A DNA stretch of 64,000 nt from Nectonema munidae (Eukaryota; Nematomorpha; Nectonematoida; Nectonematidae): the NCBI GenBank assembly GCA_030549495.1, contig JAUIRK010000947.1:62001-126000 (forward strand), given 5' to 3'. Each line of letters begins with the position of its first letter. The first letter of the stretch is position 1. A program made the translations under genes and the position numbers. The notes under the pieces are model-generated. The model did no database searches, was not told where the DNA came from, and worked only from the letters and a program-made list of their open reading frames with translations. Positions 23,128 through 34,604 of this stretch are shown here, in pieces.

Positions 23128-25555
23128 GGTAATCTTTTACTTTACGGTTCCGCCAATCAAAAAATTTCTCTGACAAATTATTGGCTGTTGTGATGTCAAT
23201 CAAACTATATAATTTTTAAGTAGTTTTAATATATAGGCAATGCTATAAAGCATAAAAATTACAACATACATCTAAATAAATAAATAATATATTTATTTTA
23301 CATTACTTAGTAAGCAAACATTTGATACAAAAATTGATTAAAAACCTTTTTTTATGGAATTCAAACTATAATAGAATTTCATTGAATATATTTTACTAAA
23401 AATTCTAAATCTAACTTATATAAAACTATGTCAGTAAATTTAAAAAAATAGAAAATTTATAACATAAAAAATTCAAAAATTATAATAAAATTTTGTTGAA
23501 TATATTTTACTAAATATTCTAGATATAATTTACAAAAAATAAGTGAGTAAATTAAAAAAAAAGATAAAAATGAGTTAAAAATAAAAATACATACTTTATT
23601 TCTGTTCAATACTTGAGGTTACATAATTCCTTCAAAGAGTTTAAAAACAAAGTGAAGCACAGAATATTAATGTATAGTTTTATTAACTATTTCAAAAATC
23701 CACATTCGTGAAATAAAAACCAGAAGTTTCAATTTTTAGATAAAATTTTGTGTTGACTCAGAGTAGTCAGTAATTGCATTCACTTCTTGAAAGTGAAACA
23801 ATTATTGATGTAGGTCGTAGGAAAACAAATTTGTTATGCTCGTATCAAAAGATCTCATCAATAGCAAAACACACAAAGCGATCGATTTGCGTATAGCGTT
23901 TGTATTTTTGTTGTGTGGTTCTGGTTGTATTCGTATAAGATGTTTCGCTCAGCATAGGTAGATAGCAACACGTTTATGTGCTAATACTGATTCATAAGTG
24001 TATGAATGTGTTTTGTATGGTATGGGTTTGAATAACAAAATCATTCTTTTGTAGTTATTACTTGATACCACACATATGCATCCAAACAAATAAAAAACAA
24101 CACACGGAAAATATAACCAAATTCACCCACACATGCTACACTCGCTCAAATCGATCAGAGACATGTATAATTTGACGAGTTGTTTTGACACGAGCGTAAG
24201 AAGTATATTTTCTTTCATTTGTTCTATCAATTCATTTTCATCTGAAATGAATGAACTTACGGATGCTACTCTGAGTGAGAATACAATTTTATCTGAAAAT
24301 TTGAATTTTTCTTCTCTGGTTTTAAATTCAAATGATAAATTAGAAATTTTGGTTTGCTTCGCACAAAGTTATTTTAAATATTTTCCAATGCAATGATTGC
24401 CAACAAAATTGTAAATTAATAAAGAGAAATGATGTATCTGATGGATATTGTTGGAAATGTTATGTTTGTGGTAAAAAAAAAGACGGTGCGATCAGGATCT
24501 TTTTTTGCAAAAAGCCACCTCACCTTATTCTATGATTTTGCTCATTTATGAATGGTGTCGTGACTATTCATTAGACGCTATTATTCATGAAGCATCTATT
24601 GGAAGTGGACGAACTGTTGTAGACTGGGCTAATTTTTGTAGAGAGATTGCTACAAGTTGGGTTAAAATAAATTGTCTAACTGTTGAGGTTTTGATGAAAA
24701 CTTTGAACAAATTATAGTAGAAATTGATGAAAGCAAGTTTTTTCATAGAAAATATCACAGAGGTACTTGGAGAGAAAGTCATTGGGTGTTTGGAGCAATT
24801 GAAAGAAATAATAAGAAATGTTTTTTAGTTGAAGTTAGCGAAACAACTCTTACACAAATTATACAAAGACACTACTAGGATCCATTATTGTTTCTGACGG
24901 ATGGCCTGCTTACAGGAACATTTCTAACTATAATAATGGGGTTTATGATCATTGGGTAGTTATACACCAACGTAACTTTGTTGATCCAAATGATATGAAC
25001 ATTCACACGCAAAACATTGAAAATCTTTAGATGCGGGTCAAAGGAAAATTTAAAAGACAGTTTGGCACCTCCACCGAATTATTCAAATCATATTTAGATG
25101 AGTTCGTTTGGAGAAGCCATTTTCCAAAAGCAAAATTATTTTCTGTTTTTAAATTCTTTAAAAGATTTATTGCAACCTCAAAGTATTAAACAGAGATAAT
25201 GTATTTTTTATTCATAAATTAAATATTTTTTTTATTTACTCTCATACTTTAATGTAAATTAAATCTAGAATCTCTAGTAAAATATTTAAATAGGTAAGTT
25301 AAATTTGAAATCTATAAAAAAAAAAATCTAATTTTTTTTTATTTACTGACACGATATTAAATGTAAATTAAATCTAGGATCTTTAGTAAAATATAGTTAA
25401 TGTATTCTAATTAAATTTGAAATCTATAAAAATATTTTTCTTAATCTTTATATTATGATAGATTTTACTAATGTATAGTTTGATTGACATCACAACAGCC
25501 AATAATTTGTCAAAGAAATTTTTTGATTGAAAGAACCGTAAAGTAAAAGATTACC
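23128..25555 (+). mobile_element. Merlin (IS1595/IS1016-type) DNA transposon with about 82-bp TIRs
   Basis: The left end (23128-23209) starts GGTAATCTTTTACTTTACGG. The right end, read on the minus strand from 25555, starts identically and matches over about 82 bases with about four mismatches. The element is 2.43 kb, encodes a Merlin-type transposase (see 24133-25195), and splits family A copy 2. No clean 8-9 bp target duplication could be seen, and about 150 codons of family A are missing at the junction, so a deletion accompanied or followed the insertion. The region 23800-24120 inside it is less AT-rich and may be its leader. Confidence 0.85.
24133..25195 (+). pseudogene. Merlin transposase (DDE_Tnp_IS1595/ISXO2-like)
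   Basis: The reading order on the plus strand is: an N-terminal region including MNELTDATLSEN (24133-24396); a zinc ribbon with CNDCQQNC and CWKCYVCGKKK (about 24391-24480); a helical region with IYEWCRDYSLDAIIHEAS (in 24505-24717); EIDESKFFHRKYHRGTW with the first catalytic Asp (about 24719-24770); WVFGAIERNNKKCFLVEV; LTDGWPAYRNISNYN with the second Asp (about 24894); and HQRNFVDPN..HTQNIENL with the Glu (about 24965-25030). These are the hallmarks of Merlin/IS1016 transposases. At least a frameshift at the zinc ribbon, another near 24717 and several stops break it. The N-terminal 87-residue frame joins the zinc ribbon with only a frame change and so probably belongs to it. Confidence 0.85.
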
Positions 25556-26298
25556 TTAACATACAGGCCAGATGAATTGAGGCTTTTTATTGACTCATCA
25601 ACTAGAAGCTTAAAAGCTGTGTTGTTACATATTACAAATGGGGTGACATCTGTCCCTGTTGCACATTCTGTTCAATTAACACTCTATTCGTCTACTGGAC
25701 GCTATAAATTATAATGGTCATAACTGGAAGATATGTGGTGATTTAAAAGTATTGTCTTTAATTCTGGGAATGAAAAGAGGGTATACTAAGTATCCATGCT
25801 TCCTGTGCTAATGGAACCGCAGAGCTGATGCACAACACTATCAGAGACAAGAATGGCCTATTAGAGAACATTATGAGATTGGATCTTTTAATGTTATTCA
25901 TTAACACCTAGTTGATCTTCAAAAAATTATCCTTCCTCCATTTCACATTAAATTAGGGCTAATGAGAAGTTTTGTTAAAGCATTAAATAAAAAAAGTCAG
26001 ACATTCTTTTCTTGGCAACAACGTTTCCAAAAGTCAGTGAGCTAAACTTAGTGCAGGAATTTTCGATGGTCCTCAGATAAGAAGGTTAATGAAAGATGAT
26101 AACTTTCCATTAAATGGCAGAAGCTGAAAGGAATGCATGAGAATCATTTAAATCTATCACCCTTAATTTTTTAGGCAATCATAAAAGCAATGAATATAAA
26201 GCCATAGTAAAAAATCTTATTCAAAACTTTCAAATCTTAGAAGTAAGAATGTCAATAAAACACCTAAGATTGCATCTTGACTATTTTCCAAATAAATA
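25556..26298 (+). pseudogene. Family A copy 2, C-terminal part
   Basis: It resumes after the Merlin element with RPDELRLFIDSSTRSLKAVL (first conserved Asp), then NYNGHNWKICGDLKVLSLIL (second Asp), GYTKYPCFLC (a knuckle-like CxxC), RRADAQHYQRQEWPIREHY, ILPPFHIKLGLMRSFVKAL, SFKSITLNFLGNHKSNEY and LRLHLDYFPNK near 26297. The order Asp, Asp, zinc knuckle is suggestive of an RNase-H-fold nuclease or transposase (inference). This is the best-preserved C-terminal half of the three copies. Confidence 0.75.
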
Positions 26299-26636
26299 AA
26301 CAAGGAATTCTATTTAAAATGGTTACTAAATCAAGTAAATTATTTCCCAAACTATGATAATTGTTTTGGTAAACGATAATAATTTGATGATTAAATAAGA
26401 GTGAAAAATAAAAATCCTTTATAATTTGTCTATATTTTTGCAGATATTAGATAAAATTTCTTAGAATAATCACAAGAAACTCCATAAATTCAAAAAACAC
26501 TCACTTATTAAAATAAAAAATAAATATTTAACAATTTATTATATATATTTACACTTTTACTCTTGAAATGGATTTTTAAAATTTGAAAGACCTTAAATTA
26601 AAAGGGTAGGTGTGTAAATATAATATTTTTTATTTA
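26299..26636. other. AT-rich spacer
   Basis: Very AT-rich, nothing recognised. It ends abruptly where a less AT-rich, hairpin-dense island begins. Confidence 0.4.
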
Positions 26637-27008
26637 GGAACAAGATACATTCCGTCGTGCCGGTTTTTTACCCTGGTTTTCTTCCTCTGAAGAATTCAAA
26701 GGTTTTTACGGTTAGGTAATGCTCTAGCGACCCGATTCTACGTGGTTAGTAATCAAGCTATCACTAGACAATAAGTTTGTTTCCCAAATTGGGAGCGATC
26801 GCGTTAAGATTGTATCTTTCACTCAGTTATATTTATATATTGTAACATAAATTCTTGTAAAATAATATATATAACAAGGTATAGCAATGCAGTAAGAAGG
26901 GCCGATAGGTGTTTAGTGGGATGGAAAGTCCAGTTAGACTTGGACTCCGCATTTCGGCGGGCCACGATATCCGAAAGGATGGGTGCAAACGCCACAAACA
27001 ACTTAGGT
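26637..27008 (+). ncRNA. Candidate structured RNA or RNA-derived repeat (unidentified)
   Basis: About 370 bases that stand out by their higher GC. From 26925 on, three hairpins follow one another: GTCCA-8 nt-TGGAC (26928-26945), CCGC-6 nt-GCGG (26947-26960) and ATCC-GAAA-GGAT (26969-26980). The last has a GNRA tetraloop on this strand. Further upstream CTTC-CTCT-GAAG (26687-26698) and CCCAA-ATTGGG (about 26794) can also pair. No Sm site, tRNA boxes or rRNA match was recognised. GGAAAGTCC at 26923 resembles the CR-I word of RNase P/MRP RNA, but I could not find the partner CR-V, so that identity is only an idea. A SINE head is the other option. Confidence 0.35.
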
Positions 27009-27472
27009 GTGTAAAATAAGCTGCAAAAGTAAAGCCTTATTTCGAATAAACGAAAAGAGATAACAAAGTCAAAATTTACTTACATATAAAAATCGAGTCT
27101 CTAATTCAGAAAAAAATCAAATCAAGTTATATATATTAGAAAAAACCTTATATTTTATTGATAGGAATTCAAAATTTATGATTTGTCTTCCATTTCTGTT
27201 ACCTCGATGATGGCAATAATGTCTTTGCGAACTGATTTTTATAAATTTTAAAAAAAAATATATTTTCATAATTTTCAAAAATATTTAGTAAAATTTTTAA
27301 TTTCTTTAAAATTAAAAAATTTATTTTATTCTTTTTGTTTTTAAAAATAATTTTATTCAAAATTTTGATTGAAATATATATTTAATATATTATTTATAAA
27401 CATATTATTATTATTATTGATTAGAAACCGTAATGGTACATTTTATTAATAAATAGATAAAGATCATCAAAG

Positions 27473-29431
27473 TTAACCCTTATGGTACCCTTATTTTCCC
27501 AACTTTATAGGTTCCTTGGGCTGTTTTCAACCTTTTTTTTTCAAAATTTTAATTCACCTGAAAAATTTATTGAAATGGCACAAAAATATAAAAACATTAA
27601 ATAGAACAATTTATACAAACATATTTCAAATAATTTTTGCATGCAAAGTAGTCACAAATAGAGCATTTCAGAGATATTTTATTTTTTGTGTTTATTCAAA
27701 GATGACATCTTGATTATTTCTTTTTTTTATTTTAAGTACCAAATTTTTGCTTGATAAAGTTCTAGGCAGTTTTGGCCTTGCCGTAATCAGTTGTTCTATA
27801 AGTTTTTTTCCTAGTGTAACCAAATATTTTCGCCTGACATCACAACAATTTTTGTTTTTTTGTGAAAATCTCCTTTGACAAAATAAAACTATTAAGTGCG
27901 GAAATATCAATTATGTTACTAAAAGTTTTTCTTTTGACTGAATAATTTGATACCATTTGATCAACTACATCAACAGCAACTTTGGTTTTGTTGTAATGTA
28001 TAATCACTTCTGGTTTTTTTGCTTCAGAGTCGTCGATTCTTTTAGATTTATGAAAAGAAGATAAAAGGAAGACGTTTTTGTTTTTTTAGGCATATACGAA
28101 ACAAGCATGTTTTCTTCGGTGAACAAGAACACAGAAGAAAATACATGGCGCTTTTTTATATGAAGTATTGCTGGTGGTATAAACTTTTTATTTTTACGAA
28201 CTGTACCAAGCAAAGTCATTTTTCTCTCTTTTAAGAGTCTTTTAGACAGGTTCAAAGATGTAAAAAAATTGTCACATGTCACGTTGTGACCATTTAGTCC
28301 TTTTGTCATATGCATCACAACACGCTCTCCTTGATTTTTTTCAGCTGCATTTCCAGGTTGCTTTCCCAAATATGGCTGGATGTTCCATACGTAAAAACTA
28401 TCAACATCTGCTAAAATCCAAAACTTTAATCCATATTTATCTGGTTTGGTAAGAATGTACTGTATAAAAGGACAATTTCCCCTGAAGCCTCTGAGCTGCT
28501 CATCTACTGTTACTTGAAAACCGGGATTGAAAATTTTGGTAGAATAGCAACCCATTCATCCCAAATTTCTTGAATTGGAGCAAACTTGTTTTTTTCTCTT
28601 CTATTTTCCCTTGTTTTTTTGTCATCAAATCGTATAACTCTTAAAATCATTTTGAAGTTTTTCAGAGAAATTGTAGCTCTAAAAATACTTCTCCCAGTAT
28701 CATCATCCCATAAGCTGGCAGTGGACTCGTTTTTGGATGTGAAAACTCCAGCAAGAATCAACAGGCCTAAATAAGCTTCAAACTTTACGGTATCAAGCTC
28801 CACCCAGCTATCACCCATCACAACTTTGCCTTCAATGTTAGTCCACTTCATTATTGTATTAAAAATATTTGGTGGAAAAAATTGCATAAAAGCTGTGTAC
28901 TTATCTTCTATCCTTGAGCAAGCATAACTTGTTTGACCTGGCTTCATTGATATGCTATTATGACACCTTTCTTTACTTGAATAATTAAAATCGTCATAAT
29001 ACCATTTTGTCTCCCCATCTTTCGAAAGACAATACTCATGAGTTTTCTCATCTTCTAAATTAAAAAGCATTCCATCGGAAAAATCACTATAACATTCTTC
29101 AGTCTCACATAATGAAACATGATCTTCTACCTCAGAAAACTCGCTAATGGAAGGGGAAGAGTCGCTGTACATGCCTTTATAAAAAATGTAACACTAAAAA
29201 AAACTTAAATTGTTTTTTTAACTCGTTTGAACCCAAGGGTCTCAAATGTATAAAAAATATATTCTAATAAGTTAAACATTTTATTGTGTTTTAAAAATTA
29301 TTTTGTGATTTTTATATTATATGTAACAAATACTAAAAACTTAAGGCTATAATAATTTTGAAATTTTTAATAAAAGATAATTTTTTAAAAAAATTAGATT
29401 TAAATGAGCCCTAGGATCTTATAAGGGTTAA
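27473..29431 (-). mobile_element. piggyBac transposon with TTAA ends (copy 1)
   Basis: 1959 bases between TTAA at 27473-27476 and TTAA at 29428-29431. The ends are CCCTTATGGTACCC and, on the minus strand, CCCTTATAAGATCC, short inverted repeats typical of piggyBac. The transposase fills most of it on the minus strand with two frameshifts, so this copy is recent but dead. The flanks are AT-rich and carry no gene. Confidence 0.9.
27692..29172 (-). pseudogene. piggyBac transposase
   Basis: Minus strand, in order: an acidic N-terminus (MYSDSSPSISEFSEVEDHV, from 29172); the conserved entry block YLGLLILAGVF (about 28770-28738) and RFDDKKTRENR with KFAPIQEIWDEW (about 28628-28548); FNPGFQVTVDEQLRGFRG with the first catalytic Asp (about 28532-28480); KYGLKFWILADV; NVTCDNFFTSL with the second Asp (about 28290-28250); KTKVAVDVVDQM with the third Asp (about 27990-27950); and a C-terminal block RRKYLVTLGKKLIEQL (in 27910-27692). 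A cysteine-rich tail remnant (KCSICDYFACKN) follows. One frameshift near 28530 and a second near 28075 separate the frames. All three catalytic aspartates survive. Confidence 0.9.
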
Positions 29432-29622
29432 GGTTCAACGACTAGTTGCTCACGCACAGCTACTAGAAGCTAGTTTAAACCTCATAGTTTTAACACAAAA
29501 GTGAGACTTCAATAGAAGAAACGGGTCTTTCATACTGGGTACGCTTAGTTATGATGATTAAATACAAGAGTACATACAATTTCTAGTTATAACCAGGGCG
29601 AGGAAAAAGGGTAGTGATAAAA

Positions 29623-29663
29623 TACGCGAACATACGCGAACAAACGCGAACATACGCGAACAA
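29623..29663. repeat. Tandem repeat, ACGCGAACAT x 4
   Basis: Four near-perfect 10-base units (ACGCGAACAT / ACGCGAACAA). The CG content is unusual for this window. Confidence 0.9.
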
Positions 29664-30851
29664 TATTAAAATACATTATTTTTCAATTATAATGATTTTA
29701 AAAAACATATTTCACTCTTTTTAAGCAATTTCTTTCATTTTAATCATTTATATAGGTATTTAAAAAAATTACTTGTATTTTTATGATCTTTTTGATAATT
29801 TATTTATTTTCATAATCTTAAACGACTTCAGTCTCTAATGTTTCCAATATTTGAAAATTTAAAATTACCGCGCTACATTTGTAATATTAATTTTTTTAGA
29901 AACATTTTTAAATTCTTTAAAAAAAATCTTTTTAATTATCTGTATTTACTTTGGTTTATTTTAATTTATATAAGATTACAACTAGTTATGAAATTTTTGT
30001 TTTTAATTTTCCTTGAAGAAATAATTTTTATAATAACCTTATTGTTCTCATTAATTAAAACTATTTAAATAATTTTTTGAAAATATTTTACTTGTTTCGG
30101 AACCTAGTTGAATTATTTTGAAATTAGTTTTTATGACACCCTTCCAGGAGAAATTGAAGTACCAGGAACAAAATTGATTATATCTCTTGAGTAAACGATG
30201 AAAAAAAGGATTTGGAGACCAGTTAATATTATTTGGACAGAGATTAGATGTAGAAATATATGTGTTATTGGACTTTCCAATTATTATTATTTCAATCTTT
30301 TTTCTTCAACTTCATATGATGTTTTTTATTTCAAGGGACAAAAAATCTTAACTTGTACAGACTAAATCTGATGATGAAGACATGAATATCAACTCAGAAA
30401 ATATAAAATGTTTACAAGTGAAAAACAAAATCGAGTATTACAAGTAAACATATGTTACATGAGCTTTTGCTAAAAATTTGTCATGTATATAAGCACTTCC
30501 TTTCCAATTGATTAAGTACATTCAGAATAAAACTTGTTCTTTTATAATAATTTGATTTTTTGGGTCGTTTGAACTTGCCTATTTATATTTGAAAACGGTT
30601 TAACAATGATAGCTACTATAAAAAGTTTGTCAAAAGACATGCCTAAAAGTTTTTATAGAAATAAAAGAAAGATGTTTATACAATTACAAATATTTGTACA
30701 ATCATTATCAAAAAATTGTTTTATGCTCTTATAGATGTAAAAAAACAAAAATGTTTTATTGATATCTTCTTTTCATATCCAGTTGCTAATAAATGAACAA
30801 ATATATCAAATTATTTTGAATTACAATAACTAAAAAGTTATTTTTAGGGTG

Positions 30852-30869
30852 TTGTGTGTGTGTGTGTGT
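30852..30869. repeat. (GT)n microsatellite
   Basis: An uninterrupted run of about nine GT dinucleotides. Confidence 0.9.
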
Positions 30870-32075
30870 CAAGGAATTCAAAAAATTTTAACAATTTTTC
30901 AAATTTTTTGATGAAGTGCAAAATATTATATCTACAATTTCTTCAGAATGTTTTTTAATCGCAGTGGACCAGTAATAATTTGCCACACCGGTTCTCAAGT
31001 TTTGCACATGCTTGATTGCGTCTTATTTAATAAAGGAGTTGAATCTTCATTAAATTTGGTAAAACCTTTAATTTAGGTCAATTTTTTCTTACAATCACGG
31101 TTTTTCAGAGTCGTTATATTTTTAATAAAAGTAGGCAGAAAAATGCTATACACTCTGGACTATTTTTTCTTCATTTTCAATCAACTTTTTATTTTTCAAC
31201 GAATTTTTTTATATATTTTAATAATTTTCAGAAAAACTCATTTTTATTCATAAAAATATAATCTCATATTTAGAATGGATCAGGTGTAGGCTTAAAATCT
31301 TTGGAATTTAGCTTATCTAAGGTTAATAATATATTATGATCAAGTAATTTAAGATAATATCTCCAGATATTTAGAGAAAAATTAGGAATAGACCGTACAT
31401 AATTAATAATGTATATAGATTTGATCTTTAATGAAAATAAAATAATTAACTCTTGTTCAAATTATGAATTTTTGTTGAAAATAGAAAATTTTGAAAATAA
31501 GTATTCTCATGAAGGTATTGAATATTTTAAAAGGAAATTTTTTCTTAAGATTCAAAAATATAATTTTAAAACTAGAAAAAATCGTCCTTACATTTCTTAT
31601 CATTGGGAAAATAATAGATCAGAATCTTTTTATTTTCTAAGCAACCAGAACTGAAAGACAATGAAAAGATGTATGATAATCGCTGCTCTTTATAATTAAG
31701 TCAAGGATGAAAACGAATGATAAAAAATTCAAAATGAGAGAATCTGGAAATTTTTACATTTCTAATCGACTTAAAAAATTTTGGATCTCTACTCAGGATT
31801 GTGAAAAGTTATACAGTATAAGTTAAATTAATTCAAGTCAACAAAAAAAATTATAGATAATAGTTTTACTTGAAGGGTGGTAACATTTTGAAATAAGAGG
31901 AACAAAAGAAATCCATAAATTTTTAGAAGTTTAAAATTAAAACCACAGGAAAATATACTTAATTCGCTGTGAAATTGTATTAATAAAAAGCTAATTATTA
32001 TTTTGTATGAGCAGCATGATCTCTGATATATAAATTATATATGACAATATAAGATTTATTGACTAGATATGCACG

Positions 32076-32400
32076 CAGTGCCCGCGCTAAAGCAAGATTT
32101 CAAGGGGGGCTGAAATGGGGCAAAGAAACACATTTGCAAAAAATTTATTTCCTATATTACTTTATATCCTATATTACTTTGCTGAAAAACATGAAGTACT
32201 TCTGTATAAAAACCTATAGAAATCTCATATTATACATACACATACACCAGCATTTATATAAGATTATTGTGTACACTTTTTGCTTATTTATTTTTCCTTT
32301 AAAAAGTGCATGGAGCAAAACCAAAAATTTTAGGGGGGGGGGGGAAAGATTAATACAGGGGGGCACGTGCCCCAAAATTATATAGGTAGCGCGGGCACTG
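32076..32400. mobile_element. hAT-type MITE with CAGTGCCCGCGCTA ends
   Basis: 325 bases. The left end is CAGTGCCCGCGCTA and the right end TAGCGCGGGCACTG, perfect inverted repeats of 14 bases. It is flanked by TATGCACG and TAAGCACT, an 8-bp target duplication with two mismatches. It contains a G-rich run (about 13 G at 32332-32344) and no coding capacity. The CAG..CTG ends and 8-bp duplication place it with hAT. Confidence 0.9.
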
Positions 32401-34604
32401 TAAGCACTTTAGAAAAAAATCTAATACTTTTTTAGTAGAAAATATAAGAATCGATTGTAATATGCAATTAAAAAACCCCTTTTCTTGGTATGAGTTAATT
32501 AAAAATTTTCTGATAATAATGTGATATTCACCATACATAAAGAAGAAGAAGATTTATTAATTGATAAAATAAAATTGGAATACACCACTAAACATATAAA
32601 AAAAGAATTTAATAAGGAATTTAAAAAGAAAGACATTGCATATTTATAGTTGGGAAAAAATTCATAAAAAGTTTATTCGTTTAGTATTCAATAAATCCTA
32701 TCTTTCTCACACCACTCAATTTGTAATAATCTTTTGAAGTTCCAGGATATCTTTAATGTTCGAATTTCTCTGTTTTTTATAAAGTCTTTTAAAGTATAAC
32801 ATCCTAATTTCACAAGAACATTGTTTGTATGTAGTGAAGCTATCAATCAATATACTTTATGAAACTTTCACAAGTTATTTCTTACATGATTAAATCTTAT
32901 TTCATCTAAAAAGTACTTGAAGTTTAGAGTTAGCTTATACTGGAATGACACCCTATCCCTAATAATAGACGTTAATCCTTACATATCTTAAAAATACTCT
33001 TATTTTACTTCATATATTTTTATAATTATGGGTGTTTTGTCAATCGTGTTATTCATATAAAAATACCTAATTTCTCCAGTTTGTTTTCCTTTGATTCATA
33101 TTTTATTCTTGTATACTTTAAATAATATAAGGTGTATATACTCATTTATTTTTATTGTAATTATTTTTACTCTATATACTGGTATTGCATATAAGCGGTT
33201 GTATAACCCTCTATAATACCTTGCGAACACATCTCGTCTATTTTGTTTGCTTAATAAATGTCTTTCTTTCTTTCTTTTACAAAAAAGGATTTGATATAAA
33301 ATATAAATATTTTCTTTAAATGATCTTGTTCAAAAATTTTAAACTTTCCGAACGAACAACACACACATTGACATTGACTAAGGTAGTCTATTCAAACGAA
33401 AAATGAAATATAAATTTTTAATACATTATTTTTGATTTTCTTTACTTTTAAATTTTTACACGTCAAAATTTTTATGGAATTTTTTTTTGTTTTCTTCCTT
33501 TTCATAATCTTTAATTGTGACAAGACTATAACAAACAATAATTTGAATGAAATATTTTCAGATGTAATTATTAATTTTTTATTTAATCATTTATATTTTT
33601 ATAGATCATCAATACTTAATTTTATTAGTATTTTTTCGTAGTTTTAATCATTATAACCTTAGCTAACCAATGATTATAATAGGGTAATTTAAACTTAATT
33701 TTAAAGCTTTTATTACTTGAATAAATATAATCCTTAACTCTTACCTTTTTAGTAAATGTTTATAGTTTAAAAGCCATTTTTCTAGTAGAAAGTAGGCACT
33801 AATTTTCCAATATTTTACCCTAATATGTGGACTAAAACTTTTTATTACGTTCTTTAATATAAATGAACTTCCAAATATTCCTTAACACTCTCTCACTTAG
33901 CCAATTACTGCGTGTTTGAATTACTATTTATATTTAAGTAATCTAGTCTTAATATTGTGGAAAGCTGAATCTACCGTCCATTATTTTAATCTAGAAAGGG
34001 CAATTCCCGCTGCCTATATCAAACTATGAGCAATGAAACCAGACTAGAATTTGAATTATATAAAAACAAGCCAAATATTCCTACTCGCTCCGTATGCACT
34101 TATTCAATGCAGGGGGAGGAGAGAAGGGTATTCAAGGGATACGCATCAAAATTGTAAAGTTAGACTGATTATACATATATGCTTCCAGTGGCAAATATGT
34201 ACTCTATAAGTATCTACTAATTTTATATGTTAAAAAAGTTATGGTGTTTTATTTTCACAGTAGGGCTGAGTACGTAAACTCGTTGATCTAATATGATTAA
34301 AATAAAAAAAAAATTGTGTAATCTCAAACCAAATTAAATTTCATCAAACTAGGCCTCAGGCGCACATATCAAATTTTCTACAACCAGATAAAACCAAGGA
34401 TAACACAGACTCGCACATTCAAACATTTTAAGTGTGGATCGCTCCCTAAAAGAGATTTTTATTCTTTGTCAGATAATTTTCTTTCATTTTCCTTCCTAAA
34501 GATACTTTTTTGTCTTCTTTTGCTCGATGTTTTCACATTATATGCATCTCTACTCGAATCTTTTTGTTATTTGTCTTTTTCATGATTTGTAATTATATTT
34601 GTAG
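32401..34604. other. Region upstream of ERO1 exon 1, no gene recognised
   Basis: AT-rich. A (CTTT)n run lies at about 33258-33277. The ERO1 promoter and the missing signal-peptide exon should be within or before this stretch; a frame at 34533-34595 starting MFSHYMHLYSNLF is a possible leader, but no splice phase fits well. Confidence 0.4.

Larger units (their letters stand above)
29432..32075. other. AT-rich intergenic with simple repeats
   Basis: No gene recognised. It holds a four-unit tandem repeat at 29623-29663 and a (GT)n run at 30852-30869. An 81-residue frame at 31409-31654 is lysine- and asparagine-rich and matches nothing I know; downstream frames in the same direction (to about 31950) look like a decayed protein but could not be named. 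Confidence 0.45.

Noticed and set aside
26637-27008. Ribosomal RNA fragment or tRNA-derived SINE
   Set aside because: No rRNA core word and no A or B box was recognised; kept only as an unidentified structured candidate.
34533-34595. Possible ERO1 signal-peptide exon starting MFSHYMHLYSNLF
   Set aside because: No donor in this stretch gives the phase needed to join the first recognised exon; not included in the gene.
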